A DNA stretch of 32,088 bases from CAZUCU01 sp964618845 (lineage in GTDB: Bacteria > Patescibacteriota > Minisyncoccia > Phycocordibacterales > JAACPR01). Position numbers and translations under genes: made by a program. Below are positions 15,751-23,345 of the stretch, one piece after another. Every line of letters starts with the position of its first letter. The stretch's first letter is position 1. The notes below the pieces were generated by a model. That model saw only the letters and a program-made list of their open reading frames with translations, did not search any database and was not told the origin of the DNA. The DNA is taken from NCBI GenBank assembly GCA_964618845.1, contig CAZUCU010000005.1:1-32088 (forward strand), written 5' to 3'.

Positions 15751-15865
15751 TAACCCAACGAATAAAATATAAAAATACTTTTAAATTTTTTCGTCCGCAT
15801 TACCACGAAAGTTTTTATAAGAAAAAAACTTTAAAAGTATTTTTATATTTTATTCGTTGGGTTAC
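15750..15865. repeat. Perfect 36-base inverted repeat between convergent stops
   Basis: Arms 15750-15785 and 15830-15865 are exact reverse complements around a 44-base loop that itself has complementary cgt/acg pieces. The kinase stop (TAG, 15748-15750) touches the left arm, and the stop of the convergent gene (TAA, 15862-15864) lies in the right arm. It probably ends transcription from both sides. Confidence 0.9.
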
Positions 15866-16842
15866 ACGAAATAAAACTCATCAAAAACTGCTTGGTAAAG
15901 AGATATCACTCTCTCTGCTTCATCTTTCGATAAAACAAACTCACTCCCTGTGTGTGCAATTTCATTTCTAAATTTATGTGCCTCCCAGGCTTGGTCCAAT
16001 GTAGCAAAATCAGAAGCTTCTACTTGTTTCAACATATCACCAATAGTAAGCCCATCATAACTCATCCTTCGAAGCATCTCATCAAGGATGATATCAGCCT
16101 CGATAATTGCTTGTCTCCAATCACTTTGATTTTTGGATTTCATTAATTCTTTGACATGTTCCCACCTTTGATTTTGATATTTTTCATCAGTCGGCAAACC
16201 TAAGTTATTTCTATTATCTAATTTCATCTCTTTTAATCTCTTTTCCGCCATTTCATCTTTAACCCGTCTTTTCTTTTCCAAAATTCTATTTTCATTAGCT
16301 AATCTAAATTTATAATAAAAAATAATAAGTAGCAAAAATATAGACGAGAACCAACCAACTGGTTTAAATCCTTTATATAAAGTTATCGGAAAATTTACTG
16401 TTTTTATCAATTTTATTTTTGTGGAAATAAAATTATATTCCACCCAACCACTTGGTGCCTTCTCAAAATTTACTCTCCACCACAAAGTCCCAAATTGGTC
16501 TACTGGTCCTTCCATTATTTTCCCTAAACTAAGTTTTGGTTGTATACCCAAAATAGAACCCCCTGGCATAGTTCGAACCTGAGTTTTGCCATTAGTGATA
16601 ATGACATCGCCTAAAGAAAGATCGCCCTGTCCAATAATTTTTGTAACAGAAAAATCCCAATTTCTTTTTGGTTTTTCTTCAGTTATGGTGTTTTCATTAG
16701 ATGAATCTTCAAAAGAAAAGAAACTTTTCCCAGAAGAAATAGTAGTTATTATCAAAAGAATTACTATGATTATAATAATGCCATATTTATCAAATATGTC
16801 TTCATTATTTTCTGAACTTGAAGATTTTTTTTCTTCTGCCAT
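15862..16842 (-). CDS. Membrane SH3-like protein with C-terminal HEPN-like RNxxxH motif
   Basis: Order in 326 residues: low-complexity N-terminus; membrane helix about 20-35 (YGIIIIIVILLIITTI); an SH3b-like beta region about 62-140 (KTQVRTMPGGSILGIQPK, WWRVNFEKAPSGWVEYNFI), predicted outside; second helix about 163-178; then a cytoplasmic helical domain about 185-326. That domain ends with DEMLRRMSYDGLTIGDML and AWEAHKFRNEIAHTG, where Arg292 and His297 match the R-x4-H motif of HEPN ribonucleases. HEPN activity is not shown and the match could be structural only. It begins at the ATG that overlaps the gatA stop (TAATG), so it is likely translated with gatCA. No named family is certain. Confidence 0.7.
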   Translation of the reverse strand: MAEEKKSSSSENNEDIFDKYGIIIIIVILLIITTISSGKSFFSFEDSSNENTITEEKPKRNWDFSVTKIIGQGDLSLGDVIITNGKTQVRTMPGGSILGIQPKLSLGKIMEGPVDQFGTLWWRVNFEKAPSGWVEYNFISTKIKLIKTVNFPITLYKGFKPVGWFSSIFLLLIIFYYKFRLANENRILEKKRRVKDEMAEKRLKEMKLDNRNNLGLPTDEKYQNQRWEHVKELMKSKNQSDWRQAIIEADIILDEMLRRMSYDGLTIGDMLKQVEASDFATLDQAWEAHKFRNEIAHTGSEFVLSKDEAERVISLYQAVFDEFYFV

Positions 16843-18305
16843 TACCTTATTCTCTCAAATTTTTTGCCAATTTCAAAGAGTTTATATTCCATATCCCAAG
16901 AAGCAATAAATTGAATGCCAACAGGAAGTTTTTTTTCATCTCTGACAACTGTCCCAGAAGGTACAGAAATTGCAGGAACACCAGCAACATTTGCAGATAC
17001 AGTAAACAAATCAACCAAATAAGCTTTTAGAGGATTTGATGTTAAATCGCCAATTTTATTTGCAGGACCTGTCGAAACCGGCATTGCAATAATATCTACT
17101 TCTTGAAATTTTTCTTCTACTTCTTTTTTGATTTGATTTCTTGCTTCCCATGCATTTCGATAATATTCATCAGCATAACCAGAAGAAAGAACATAAGTTC
17201 CAAGCATTATTCTTCTCTTCACTTCTTCACCAAGTAAACGTCCTCGAGTTTTAAAATATCCTTCAATCAAATTTTCACCTTCAATACTTTTGCCGTATTT
17301 TATTCCATCATATCGAGCCATATTAGAAGAAACTTCTGCTGGAACCAAAATATAATAAACTGCAAGAGAATATTCCAAACTTGGAATTTCTATATCAATA
17401 ATTTCATAACCCTCTTTTTTTAATTTCTCCAAAGATTGATCAAAATTTTCCAAAACATCTTCGTCAATTCCTTCTTTCAAAAAATTTCTCGGAATTCCTA
17501 TTTTAAAATTAGAATTTCGAATTTCGAATTTCGAATTTGCTTTCCCCGAGCTTTGTCGAGGGGTTTCGGATTTCTTATTTCGTGCTTCGAATTTTTCATT
17601 ACTAGTAGTTGAATCCATTGGATCCACCCCCCTTATTGCATTAAACAAAATCTCTGCATCTTCAACCGTCTTAGTAATTGGCCCAATAACATCAAAGGAG
17701 CTTGCCATGGCGATTAACCCATTTCGAGAAACTGCACCATAAGTAGGTTTTAGCCCAACAACTCCACAAAAAGCGGATGGTTGTCTTATAGAACCACCGG
17801 TGTCACTGCCAAGCGCGCAAAGAGCCATATTTGAAGCCACAGAACAAGCAGAGCCTCCAGATGAACCACCCGCCACCCTTTCCTCATCATGCGGGTTTTT
17901 GGTAACACCATATGCAGAATATTCAGTCGATGCTCCCATCGCAAATTCATCCATATTTGCTCGACCCAAAATTATTGCCCCCGCTTCTTTTATTTTTTTT
18001 GTAACAGCTGCATCATAAGTCGCTTTATAATTTTCTAAAATCTTAGAAGAAGCAGAACAAATTTTGCCCTCAATTAAAATATTATCTTTTAAAATTATTG
18101 GAATACCAGATAAAGGATTTGAAAAGTCCTTAATTTTTTTAGCCTCTTCACGCGAATCTTCAAAGACTTCTAAAACTGCATTTAATTCTGAATTTGTCTC
18201 TTCGATATTTTTTATATAAGCATCAATTAAATCAGTAGGAGTAAATTCACCCTTTCTATAAGCTTCGTTTATTTTTTTAATTGTTAAATTTTCTAAATTA
18301 ATCAT
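16842..18305 (-). CDS. gatA: Asp/Glu-tRNA amidotransferase subunit A with in-frame repeat insertion
   Basis: GatA releases ammonia from glutamine for GatB, which amidates Glu-tRNA-Gln or Asp-tRNA-Asn. The amidase-signature triad fits the family spacing: Lys73 (IILKDNI), Ser148 (AGGSSGGSACS) and Ser172 (DTGGSIRQPSAFCG). LKPTYGAVSRNGLIAMASS and DVIGPITKTVEDA follow. Residues about 238-268 are an insertion encoded by a word-repeat island, placed before KIGIPRNFLKEG, where the family has a variable surface loop. gatC ends 8 bases into this gene (overlap ATGATTAA). gatB is not in the window. Length 487 is normal, since the insertion replaces rather than adds much. Confidence 0.95.
   Translation of the reverse strand: MINLENLTIKKINEAYRKGEFTPTDLIDAYIKNIEETNSELNAVLEVFEDSREEAKKIKDFSNPLSGIPIILKDNILIEGKICSASSKILENYKATYDAAVTKKIKEAGAIILGRANMDEFAMGASTEYSAYGVTKNPHDEERVAGGSSGGSACSVASNMALCALGSDTGGSIRQPSAFCGVVGLKPTYGAVSRNGLIAMASSFDVIGPITKTVEDAEILFNAIRGVDPMDSTTSNEKFEARNKKSETPRQSSGKANSKFEIRNSNFKIGIPRNFLKEGIDEDVLENFDQSLEKLKKEGYEIIDIEIPSLEYSLAVYYILVPAEVSSNMARYDGIKYGKSIEGENLIEGYFKTRGRLLGEEVKRRIMLGTYVLSSGYADEYYRNAWEARNQIKKEVEEKFQEVDIIAMPVSTGPANKIGDLTSNPLKAYLVDLFTVSANVAGVPAISVPSGTVVRDEKKLPVGIQFIASWDMEYKLFEIGKKFERIR
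17510..17600. repeat. Word-repeat island inside the gatA coding sequence
   Basis: Words such as aatttcgaatttcgaattt, the 20-base unit at 17544-17563 also found at 67-86, and ttcttatttcgtgcttcg lie within gatA and are read in frame as about 30 residues (KFEARNKKSE ... NSKFEIRNSN). The reading frame is kept and no stop is created. Confidence 0.9.
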
Positions 18306-18603
18306 TGTTCAAAATTTTCTTAACTTTTACAAAACCGTCTTTGGAATCTGGTGCTTCTTTCAGAATTTTATCAGTATAAATTCCACCTTCTTGCACATCA
18401 TCATCACTTCTAAAAATGTTTTTTATAAAAGTATTTTCAATTTTTAAATTTTCACTTCTCACTTCTCGCTGTTCGCTTCTCGCTTTAATCTTATCCACAT
18501 AATGCAAAATTTCATCAAACTGCCCCGCATATTTCTCAATCTCCTCATTACTCAATTCTAGCCTCGAAAGCTCCGCCAACTTTTTAACATCTTCCTTTTT
18601 CAT
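18298..18603 (-). CDS. gatC: Asp/Glu-tRNA amidotransferase subunit C
   Basis: The small chain that wraps GatA and GatB. Family features: KKEDVKKLAELSRLELSNEE at the N-terminus, YAGQFDEILHYVDKI in the middle and DGFVKVKKIL at the end. Between residues about 41 and 60 lies KARSEQREVRSENLKIEN, encoded by the gcgagaagcgaacag word family, an in-frame insertion in the linker. It overlaps gatA by 8 bases. The ATG at 18603 has TAGTAT 6 bases upstream. Length 101 is near the usual 95-100. Confidence 0.92.
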   Translation of the reverse strand: MKKEDVKKLAELSRLELSNEEIEKYAGQFDEILHYVDKIKARSEQREVRSENLKIENTFIKNIFRSDDDVQEGGIYTDKILKEAPDSKDGFVKVKKILNND

Positions 18604-18645
18604 AAAACTATACTAACATCACTTAAACATTTTTAAAAACTGTTA

Positions 18646-18763
18646 TTCGAGGTTAAACCTCGAGAGACGTTTTTTACCTTTCGAGGTTAAACCTCGAAAG
18701 GTATTTTTGTTGAAAAATAAGGTTATTTTTGACATAGGTTTAAAAACGAGGTTTAACCTCGAA
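18646..18763. repeat. REP palindrome array upstream of the RAYT gene
   Basis: Two direct copies of tcgaggttaaacctcga (18647-18663 and 18681-18697, the second extended to a 27-base perfect palindrome at 18677-18703), then a ttgttgaaaaataaggtt spacer, then an inverted copy cgaggtttaacctcg (18747-18761). The same two-plus-one layout with a related spacer is found at 24831-24945. The 18604-18824 interval holds no other gene. Confidence 0.92.
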
Positions 18764-18824
18764 ATTTATAAATTCTTTAGCTTTTCTTTATCAGAACTTA
18801 ATAACAATTTGTTATATTTTTTAT

Positions 18825-19382
18825 ATGTCTAAAATTAGAAACTTTCAAAAGGGGGGCTTATACCACAGTTATTCAAGAGGTGTTGAAAAAAGACTTATAT
18901 TTATCGACGATCAAGACTACCAGAGGTTTTATAAAAGCATTTTCTTTTTTAATTCAAACAAAAATAAATTATTTTCTCAAATTAATAAAAATATTAATAT
19001 ACATGAAAAAGAGATCATAAAAATTAAAAAATTTATTCTAATGCCAAATCATTTTCACCTAAAATCAAAAGAAATTATCAAAGGAGGAACTAGTAAATTT
19101 ATGCAAAAATTAATTACTTCCTATACAATGTATTTTAATAAAAAATATAATCGTTTTGGATCTTTATTTGGAACAACATTCAAAGATAGGTTTATAAATA
19201 ATGATTCATATTCAAAATATTTAGATTTTTATATAAAATATAACTCCATAAAAATAATTAAACCAGAATATGAAATTTATGATATTTTTTGTGGAAAGAT
19301 AAAATTAACAAAAGAAGAAAAAGATTTTATCAAAAATTATAAACACTATTACGAGGTTAAACCTCGTAAAAAGGTAAAATAG
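18825..19382 (+). CDS. REP-associated tyrosine transposase (RAYT, Y1/HUH family)
   Basis: A 185-residue single-strand nuclease of the IS200-like Y1 family. Seen: an N-terminal GGLYHSYSRGVEKRLIF, the HUH motif in FILMPNHFHLK (His76, His78), and a candidate nucleophile Tyr100 in SYTMYFNKKYNRFGSLF, followed by KDRFINNDSY. These are the RAYT landmarks; the usual Y-I-x-x-N-P segment is present only as FYIKYNSIKI. Palindromes of the kind such enzymes act on flank it on both sides, and the last codons (YEVKPRKKVK) are written by a REP copy. TATATT lies 6 bases before the ATG at 18825. It sits between gatC and ligA on the opposite strand. Confidence 0.88.
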   Translation: MSKIRNFQKGGLYHSYSRGVEKRLIFIDDQDYQRFYKSIFFFNSNKNKLFSQINKNINIHEKEIIKIKKFILMPNHFHLKSKEIIKGGTSKFMQKLITSYTMYFNKKYNRFGSLFGTTFKDRFINNDSYSKYLDFYIKYNSIKIIKPEYEIYDIFCGKIKLTKEEKDFIKNYKHYYEVKPRKKVK

Positions 19383-19433
19383 TAAAAAATATTGAAAAAT
19401 AAGGTTTTTTTGATTTCGAGGTTTAACCTCGAA
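19351..19433. repeat. REP palindromes downstream of the RAYT gene, overlapping ligA end
   Basis: A copy acgaggttaaacctcgt at 19351-19367 lies inside the RAYT 3' end. After an attgaaaaataaggtt spacer an inverted copy ttcgaggtttaacctcgaa occupies 19415-19433 and supplies the last codons (Arg-Gly-stop) of ligA on minus. The spacer matches those in the other two arrays. Confidence 0.92.
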
Positions 19434-21432
19434 TCATGTTCAAAAAGTCTTCTTCGTTTAAAATTTTCACACCAAGTTTTTGTGCCTTATCAAATTTAGA
19501 CCCCGCGTCCGAACCCGCCACAACAAAGTCAGTTTTTGAGGACACAGATGAAGAAATTTCACCACCCGCGTTTCTAATCAATTGTTTTGCTTCATCTCGT
19601 GTCAAATTTCCAAGTCCTCCCGTCAATACAAAAATTTTTCCAAAAAACTTCTCACTTCTTGCTTCTCGCTTCTCGCTTATAATATTTACTTGTTCCAAAA
19701 GTTCATCAAGCATTTTTAAATGAGTTTTGTTTTTAAACCAATCAAAAACTGACTTCGCTACTACATCACCTATTCCTTTTATACTTTCCAATTCTTCAAT
19801 TGTCGCTTTTTTTATTTTCTCAATACTTCCAAATTTTCTAGTAATCAAAATGGCTGTTTCTTCTCCAACTCCATCTATAGAAAGCGCTGTAATTAATCTC
19901 TCCAAAGTAATTTCTCTGGATTTTTCAATCGAAGCTAATAAATTATCAACTGACTTATCGGCAAATCTTGGGAGTGTCAAAAGATCTCCCTTTTTCAAAG
20001 TAAAAATATCAGCAGGATTTTGAATTAAATTATTTTCAAGTAGTAAATCAATATTCTTGGGGCCCAAATGCTCAATATCAAACGCAGATTTGGAAGTAAA
20101 ATAATGAAGTTTTCGACGCTGAATTTGAAAAGAAGATTTTTCTTTACACCTCCAAGCTACTTCACCCGGCACGCGCTCGACACTCCCATCACCCCCACAA
20201 CCTTCAATTTTTTGAGGAAAAATAAAAGGTTTAGAATTTTTGGATCGAAGATCTGTTACAACTTTCATAATTTTGGGAATTACATCTCCGGCTTTTTTTA
20301 TAACCACTGTATCCCCAATTCTCACATCAAGTCTTTTAATTTCATCTTCATTGTGCAAAGTGGCGCGCGAAACTGTTGATCCTGCAATCTTTACTGGTTC
20401 AAGTTTAGCAACTGGCGTAACAATTCCCGTTCTTCCAATTTGAAAATCAATATGTAAAATTTTGGTCATTACTTCCTCTGCATGAAATTTAAGAGCAATA
20501 GCAAACCTCGGCGCCTTGGAAGTATAACCCAGGGTATCTTGAAATTTTTTTTCATCAACTTTGACTACTATACCATCAACCTCAAAGGGAAACTCAAATC
20601 TTTTCTTATTTTTTTCTTGCCAAAATAAAATTACTTTTTCGATTGAATCAACTTTTTTTCTGTCCTTATTTACAGGAAAACCAATTTTTTCCAAAAAATT
20701 TAATTCTTCAAACTGCGTTTTGATTTCCTCACCTTCAATCAAATCAACATCATAAATAAAGGCCGACAAATTTCTCTCTCTAACGATTTGAGAATTCAAT
20801 TGTCGTAAAGTGCCAGATGCTAAATTTCTGGGGTTTGCATATGGCTCGCCGCCTTCGGCGGCGAGCCCCCCATTTATCCTCTCAAATTCTTTCTTACTCA
20901 AATACACTTCCCCTTCCACAATCAAATTTTTCTTAAAAGAAATTTCTTTGGGAATATTTTTTATTTGATAAATATTTTCCGTAACATCTTCTCCTATCAC
21001 CCCATCACCCCGAGTCGCCGCTTGAATCAATTTTCCATTTTGATATTCCAAAACAATTTTGAGCCCATCAATTTTAAGCTCACACATATATTTTGGTTTT
21101 GCAATAATACCCTTCTTTTCTAACATCCTCTTTACCCTCTTATCAAAATCTTTTATATCTTTTTCATCAAATGCATTATTAAAAGACCATTGTGGAACTT
21201 TGTGTTTAACTTCCTCAAATAATTTATCAGCAAACCCTCCTACCTTTTGGGTTGGTGAATTTTTTGTCTTAAGTTCAGGATACTCTTTTTCAAGTTTTAA
21301 AAGTTCTCTCTCCAGTGCATCATATTCTTCATCTGAAATTTCGGGCTTGTTTTGAATATAATAAAGACCCCTGTGATGCTCAATTTGAGCCCTTAAATTA
21401 AGGATTTTTTGTTTAATATTATTTTTTGCCAT
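19423..21432 (-). CDS. ligA: NAD-dependent DNA ligase
   Basis: Seals nicks in DNA using NAD. Domain Ia: YYIQNKPEISDEEYDAL; adenylation domain with the KxDG motif CELKIDG (Lys120) and RGDGVIGEDVT; OB fold around QIGRTGIVTPVAKLEPV; zinc-finger region about 409-440; helix-hairpin-helix repeats; BRCT domain about 597-669 (KIFVLTGGLGNLTRDEAK). Only Cys412 and Cys429 remain of the usual four zinc-binding cysteines. Two repeat-like inserts are in frame: GGLAAEGGEP (about 188-197, a GC-rich hairpin) and SEKREARSEK (about 586-595). The final residues and the stop come from a REP element. Start ATG 21432 has TATTAT 6 bases upstream, just after the stop of the pilin operon. Confidence 0.96.
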   Translation of the reverse strand: MAKNNIKQKILNLRAQIEHHRGLYYIQNKPEISDEEYDALERELLKLEKEYPELKTKNSPTQKVGGFADKLFEEVKHKVPQWSFNNAFDEKDIKDFDKRVKRMLEKKGIIAKPKYMCELKIDGLKIVLEYQNGKLIQAATRGDGVIGEDVTENIYQIKNIPKEISFKKNLIVEGEVYLSKKEFERINGGLAAEGGEPYANPRNLASGTLRQLNSQIVRERNLSAFIYDVDLIEGEEIKTQFEELNFLEKIGFPVNKDRKKVDSIEKVILFWQEKNKKRFEFPFEVDGIVVKVDEKKFQDTLGYTSKAPRFAIALKFHAEEVMTKILHIDFQIGRTGIVTPVAKLEPVKIAGSTVSRATLHNEDEIKRLDVRIGDTVVIKKAGDVIPKIMKVVTDLRSKNSKPFIFPQKIEGCGGDGSVERVPGEVAWRCKEKSSFQIQRRKLHYFTSKSAFDIEHLGPKNIDLLLENNLIQNPADIFTLKKGDLLTLPRFADKSVDNLLASIEKSREITLERLITALSIDGVGEETAILITRKFGSIEKIKKATIEELESIKGIGDVVAKSVFDWFKNKTHLKMLDELLEQVNIISEKREARSEKFFGKIFVLTGGLGNLTRDEAKQLIRNAGGEISSSVSSKTDFVVAGSDAGSKFDKAQKLGVKILNEEDFLNMIRG
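20843..20867. repeat. GC-rich perfect hairpin inside ligA
   Basis: Arms ggctcgccgcc (20843-20853) and ggcggcgagcc (20857-20867) around a 3-base ttc loop. It is the most GC-rich spot nearby and is read in frame as part of GGLAAEGGEP, between a RING-like ERIN segment and the conserved PYANPRNLASGTL, where other ligases have a short acidic stretch. Confidence 0.85.
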
Positions 21433-21444
21433 TTATAGATAATA

Positions 21445-22130
21445 CTAATAATCGTAGTACATTTCTATACCCCTTTGAACAGCGCGCGGGTTTTCCTTAT
21501 TTTTACAACTAACATTATAACCCCTTGAAGTAATCAATGTTCCCATTGTTTTACCGTGATCACCACCTGATAAATCTATTTTTTTCACATCCACTTCTAT
21601 ACAGTATTCAGGACCATCTTTTTGTGGTTGAATATTGAATGTAAAATTAGTTACATTACCATTTTCGGTGCTTCTGGATGAACCATTTATTTGAATTTTA
21701 TTACAATATAATTTATTACTAGTGACAACAGAACTAACACTCGCTGCAAAAGCAACCTCATCCAAAGGATATTGAAAATCCCAATACCGAGCACATTCTA
21801 TACCCGTATTTGCAGCATAAAAAGCATATTGTGATTCCCTGCCAGTACTGGAAAGAATTGTTTGCCTTAGGGCAATAGAAGTTATTGTCGCACCAATTGC
21901 TACCATCAAAATTGCCACAATAACAGCGTACAAAATTGCTATCCCTCTTTTATTTTTTACTTNNNNNNNNNNNNNNNNNNNNNNNNNNNNNNNNNNNNNN
22001 NNNNNNNNNNNNNNNNNNNNNNNNNNNNNNNNNNNNNNNNNNNNNNNNNNNNNNNNNNNNNNAAAATTGCCACAATAACAGCGTACAAAATTGCTATCCC
22101 TCTTTTATTTTTTACTTCTGAATTTTTCAT
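21445..22130 (-). CDS. PilX-like pilus assembly protein, split by a false assembly gap
   Basis: The first ATG (22130) gives MKNSEVKNKRGIAILYAVIV and the later part continues AILMVAIGATITSIALRQTI. The 100 N lie between two identical 55-base copies (21908-21962, 22063-22117); removing one copy plus the N leaves 531 bases, exactly 177 codons, so a 176-residue protein. A hydrophobic N-terminal helix follows KRGIAIL, as in PilX/PulK-like minor pilins, with no GFTLIE motif. The body has an AANTGIECARYWDF segment similar to the PilX family. It is the last gene of the pilin operon, 3 bases after the preceding stop. The PilX name rests on position and helix pattern. Confidence 0.75.
21908..22117. other. 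False assembly gap with duplicated 55-base flanks
   Basis: Bases 21908-21962 and 22063-22117 are identical and sit directly on either side of 100 N. This is the pattern of two contigs sharing their k-mer overlap but left unmerged. The true sequence should be 155 bases shorter, and this restores the pilin reading frame. Confidence 0.93.
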
Positions 22131-22132
22131 AA

Positions 22133-22768
22133 TTAATTATTTTGATCATTTAGCCAATTATAAATATTTTCCTGAACAACAATTTTTTTTGTGCCACCCA
22201 AAAACCTTGCTTCCCATTCGACCTCAACCACAATTTTTAGTTCGTCATAGTATGTTCCATTGTTTCCTATTTTATCTAATCTTACTCTCCTAATATACTT
22301 TGTTTTCTCTTTAGTTCCACCACTATTATGAGTAAAAACATTATTTACAGTATCCAAATAAATATCACATTTTGTAGTTGGATCTTTACAATTATTATAA
22401 AATTTTATTTCCAAACTATTTTTCAATCCAGAAGTATCTACTGCACAATCTTTTCCACTGTTTAAACAAGCAGCGTAAGTAGAATCATCTAACCAATTAC
22501 CAAAATTTTGTCCAGGTTTTCGCAATTCTGTTAAATAAAAATTATCTCTCAAATTTTTCATTGCCTCTATAACATCTTGAGCCAAATAAAATGCGACGAC
22601 TTGGTCTCTTGCAAGGAAAGACGCTTTCAAACTACTTACCACCGCCGACATTGGACCCGTTACAGCAATAACCAAAACAAATATCGCTACCAGGGTTTCA
22701 ACAAGAGTAAAACCTTTGCTTTTGGAAAAATTAACTTGATCTTTTTTTGTAATTATTTCGTTTTTCAT
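22133..22768 (-). CDS. Type IV pilus minor pseudopilin (PilV/GspI-like)
   Basis: A prepilin-like protein of 211 aa with a leader ending KSKG and the processing and helix segment FTLVETLVAIFVLVIAVTG (Glu at +5 after the cleavage site). The class is inferred from this N-terminus and from its place between other pseudopilins. The body contains an AFYLAQDVIEAMKNLRDNF helix typical of minor pseudopilins and several cysteines (ACLNSGKDCAVD, NNCKDPTTKCDI) that may form disulfides outside the cell. It is separated by 2 bases from its upstream neighbour and from the downstream gene, so it is in one operon. Processing would be by the PilD-like peptidase encoded upstream. Confidence 0.82.
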   Translation of the reverse strand: MKNEIITKKDQVNFSKSKGFTLVETLVAIFVLVIAVTGPMSAVVSSLKASFLARDQVVAFYLAQDVIEAMKNLRDNFYLTELRKPGQNFGNWLDDSTYAACLNSGKDCAVDTSGLKNSLEIKFYNNCKDPTTKCDIYLDTVNNVFTHNSGGTKEKTKYIRRVRLDKIGNNGTYYDELKIVVEVEWEARFLGGTKKIVVQENIYNWLNDQNN

Positions 22769-22770
22769 AT

Positions 22771-23343
22771 TTAATTAATCTTAGAATCAACTTGTAATCT
22801 TCTCTGGTTAGCGGTCGTCTGAATTCTAAAAGAAGAATTAATTTTGGGCGATATTCTCACCTCCCCAGAAAGAACCATAAATAAAATTGGTTGACCATCT
22901 TCACCATTCGGATTAACAATTTTAAAAAAAGAATCAGTAGTATCAATGTTGATATCAGACGAAGTTAAATCAAAAGTATCTTGATCCTTTATTTCTTTTG
23001 TAATTTTTCCTTTGGAAGTTTCAGTTTCTAAACAATAAGTAACCGTCTGTCTTTCCGTCTCTTTTGCACTTGTTGTCTTACTATTATCAACTTCGTCTGT
23101 AGAAAAACAGTTATTATTCTGAGAAGGATTTATCCCCATTGTAAAACTTCGGGAAATTGCATCAACTGCCATATTCAAATTATTCATTACAGTCATCAAA
23201 GATCTCGCTTTTTTGTTGGCATCAACAATTGTAACAATAGAACTTATGGTAATTGTTACAACAATAGAAAAAAGTGCGATAGAAACCAAAAGTTCGATGA
23301 GGGTAAATCCTTTATTTTTTTGTGTTGAATTAATTTTTCTCAT
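22771..23343 (-). CDS. Prepilin-type N-methylation domain protein (PilW/GspJ-like)
   Basis: The N-terminus MRKINSTQKNKGFTLIELLV carries a perfect class III prepilin signal with the G-F cleavage site and Glu+5, then a long helix (SIALFSIVVTITISSIVTIV). The body (NNLNMAVDAISRSFTMG) resembles PilW/GspJ minor pseudopilins. I choose ATG 23343; an earlier start at 23364 (MFINIIK) would put extra residues in front and overlap the upstream stop. It is the third gene of the pilD operon. Confidence 0.85.
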   Translation of the reverse strand: MRKINSTQKNKGFTLIELLVSIALFSIVVTITISSIVTIVDANKKARSLMTVMNNLNMAVDAISRSFTMGINPSQNNNCFSTDEVDNSKTTSAKETERQTVTYCLETETSKGKITKEIKDQDTFDLTSSDINIDTTDSFFKIVNPNGEDGQPILFMVLSGEVRISPKINSSFRIQTTANQRRLQVDSKIN

Positions 23344-23345
23344 TT

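Noticed and set aside
18646..18763. CRISPR array
   Set aside because: Repeats are palindromes in both orientations with related, not unique, spacers, and no cas gene is present; these are REP elements.
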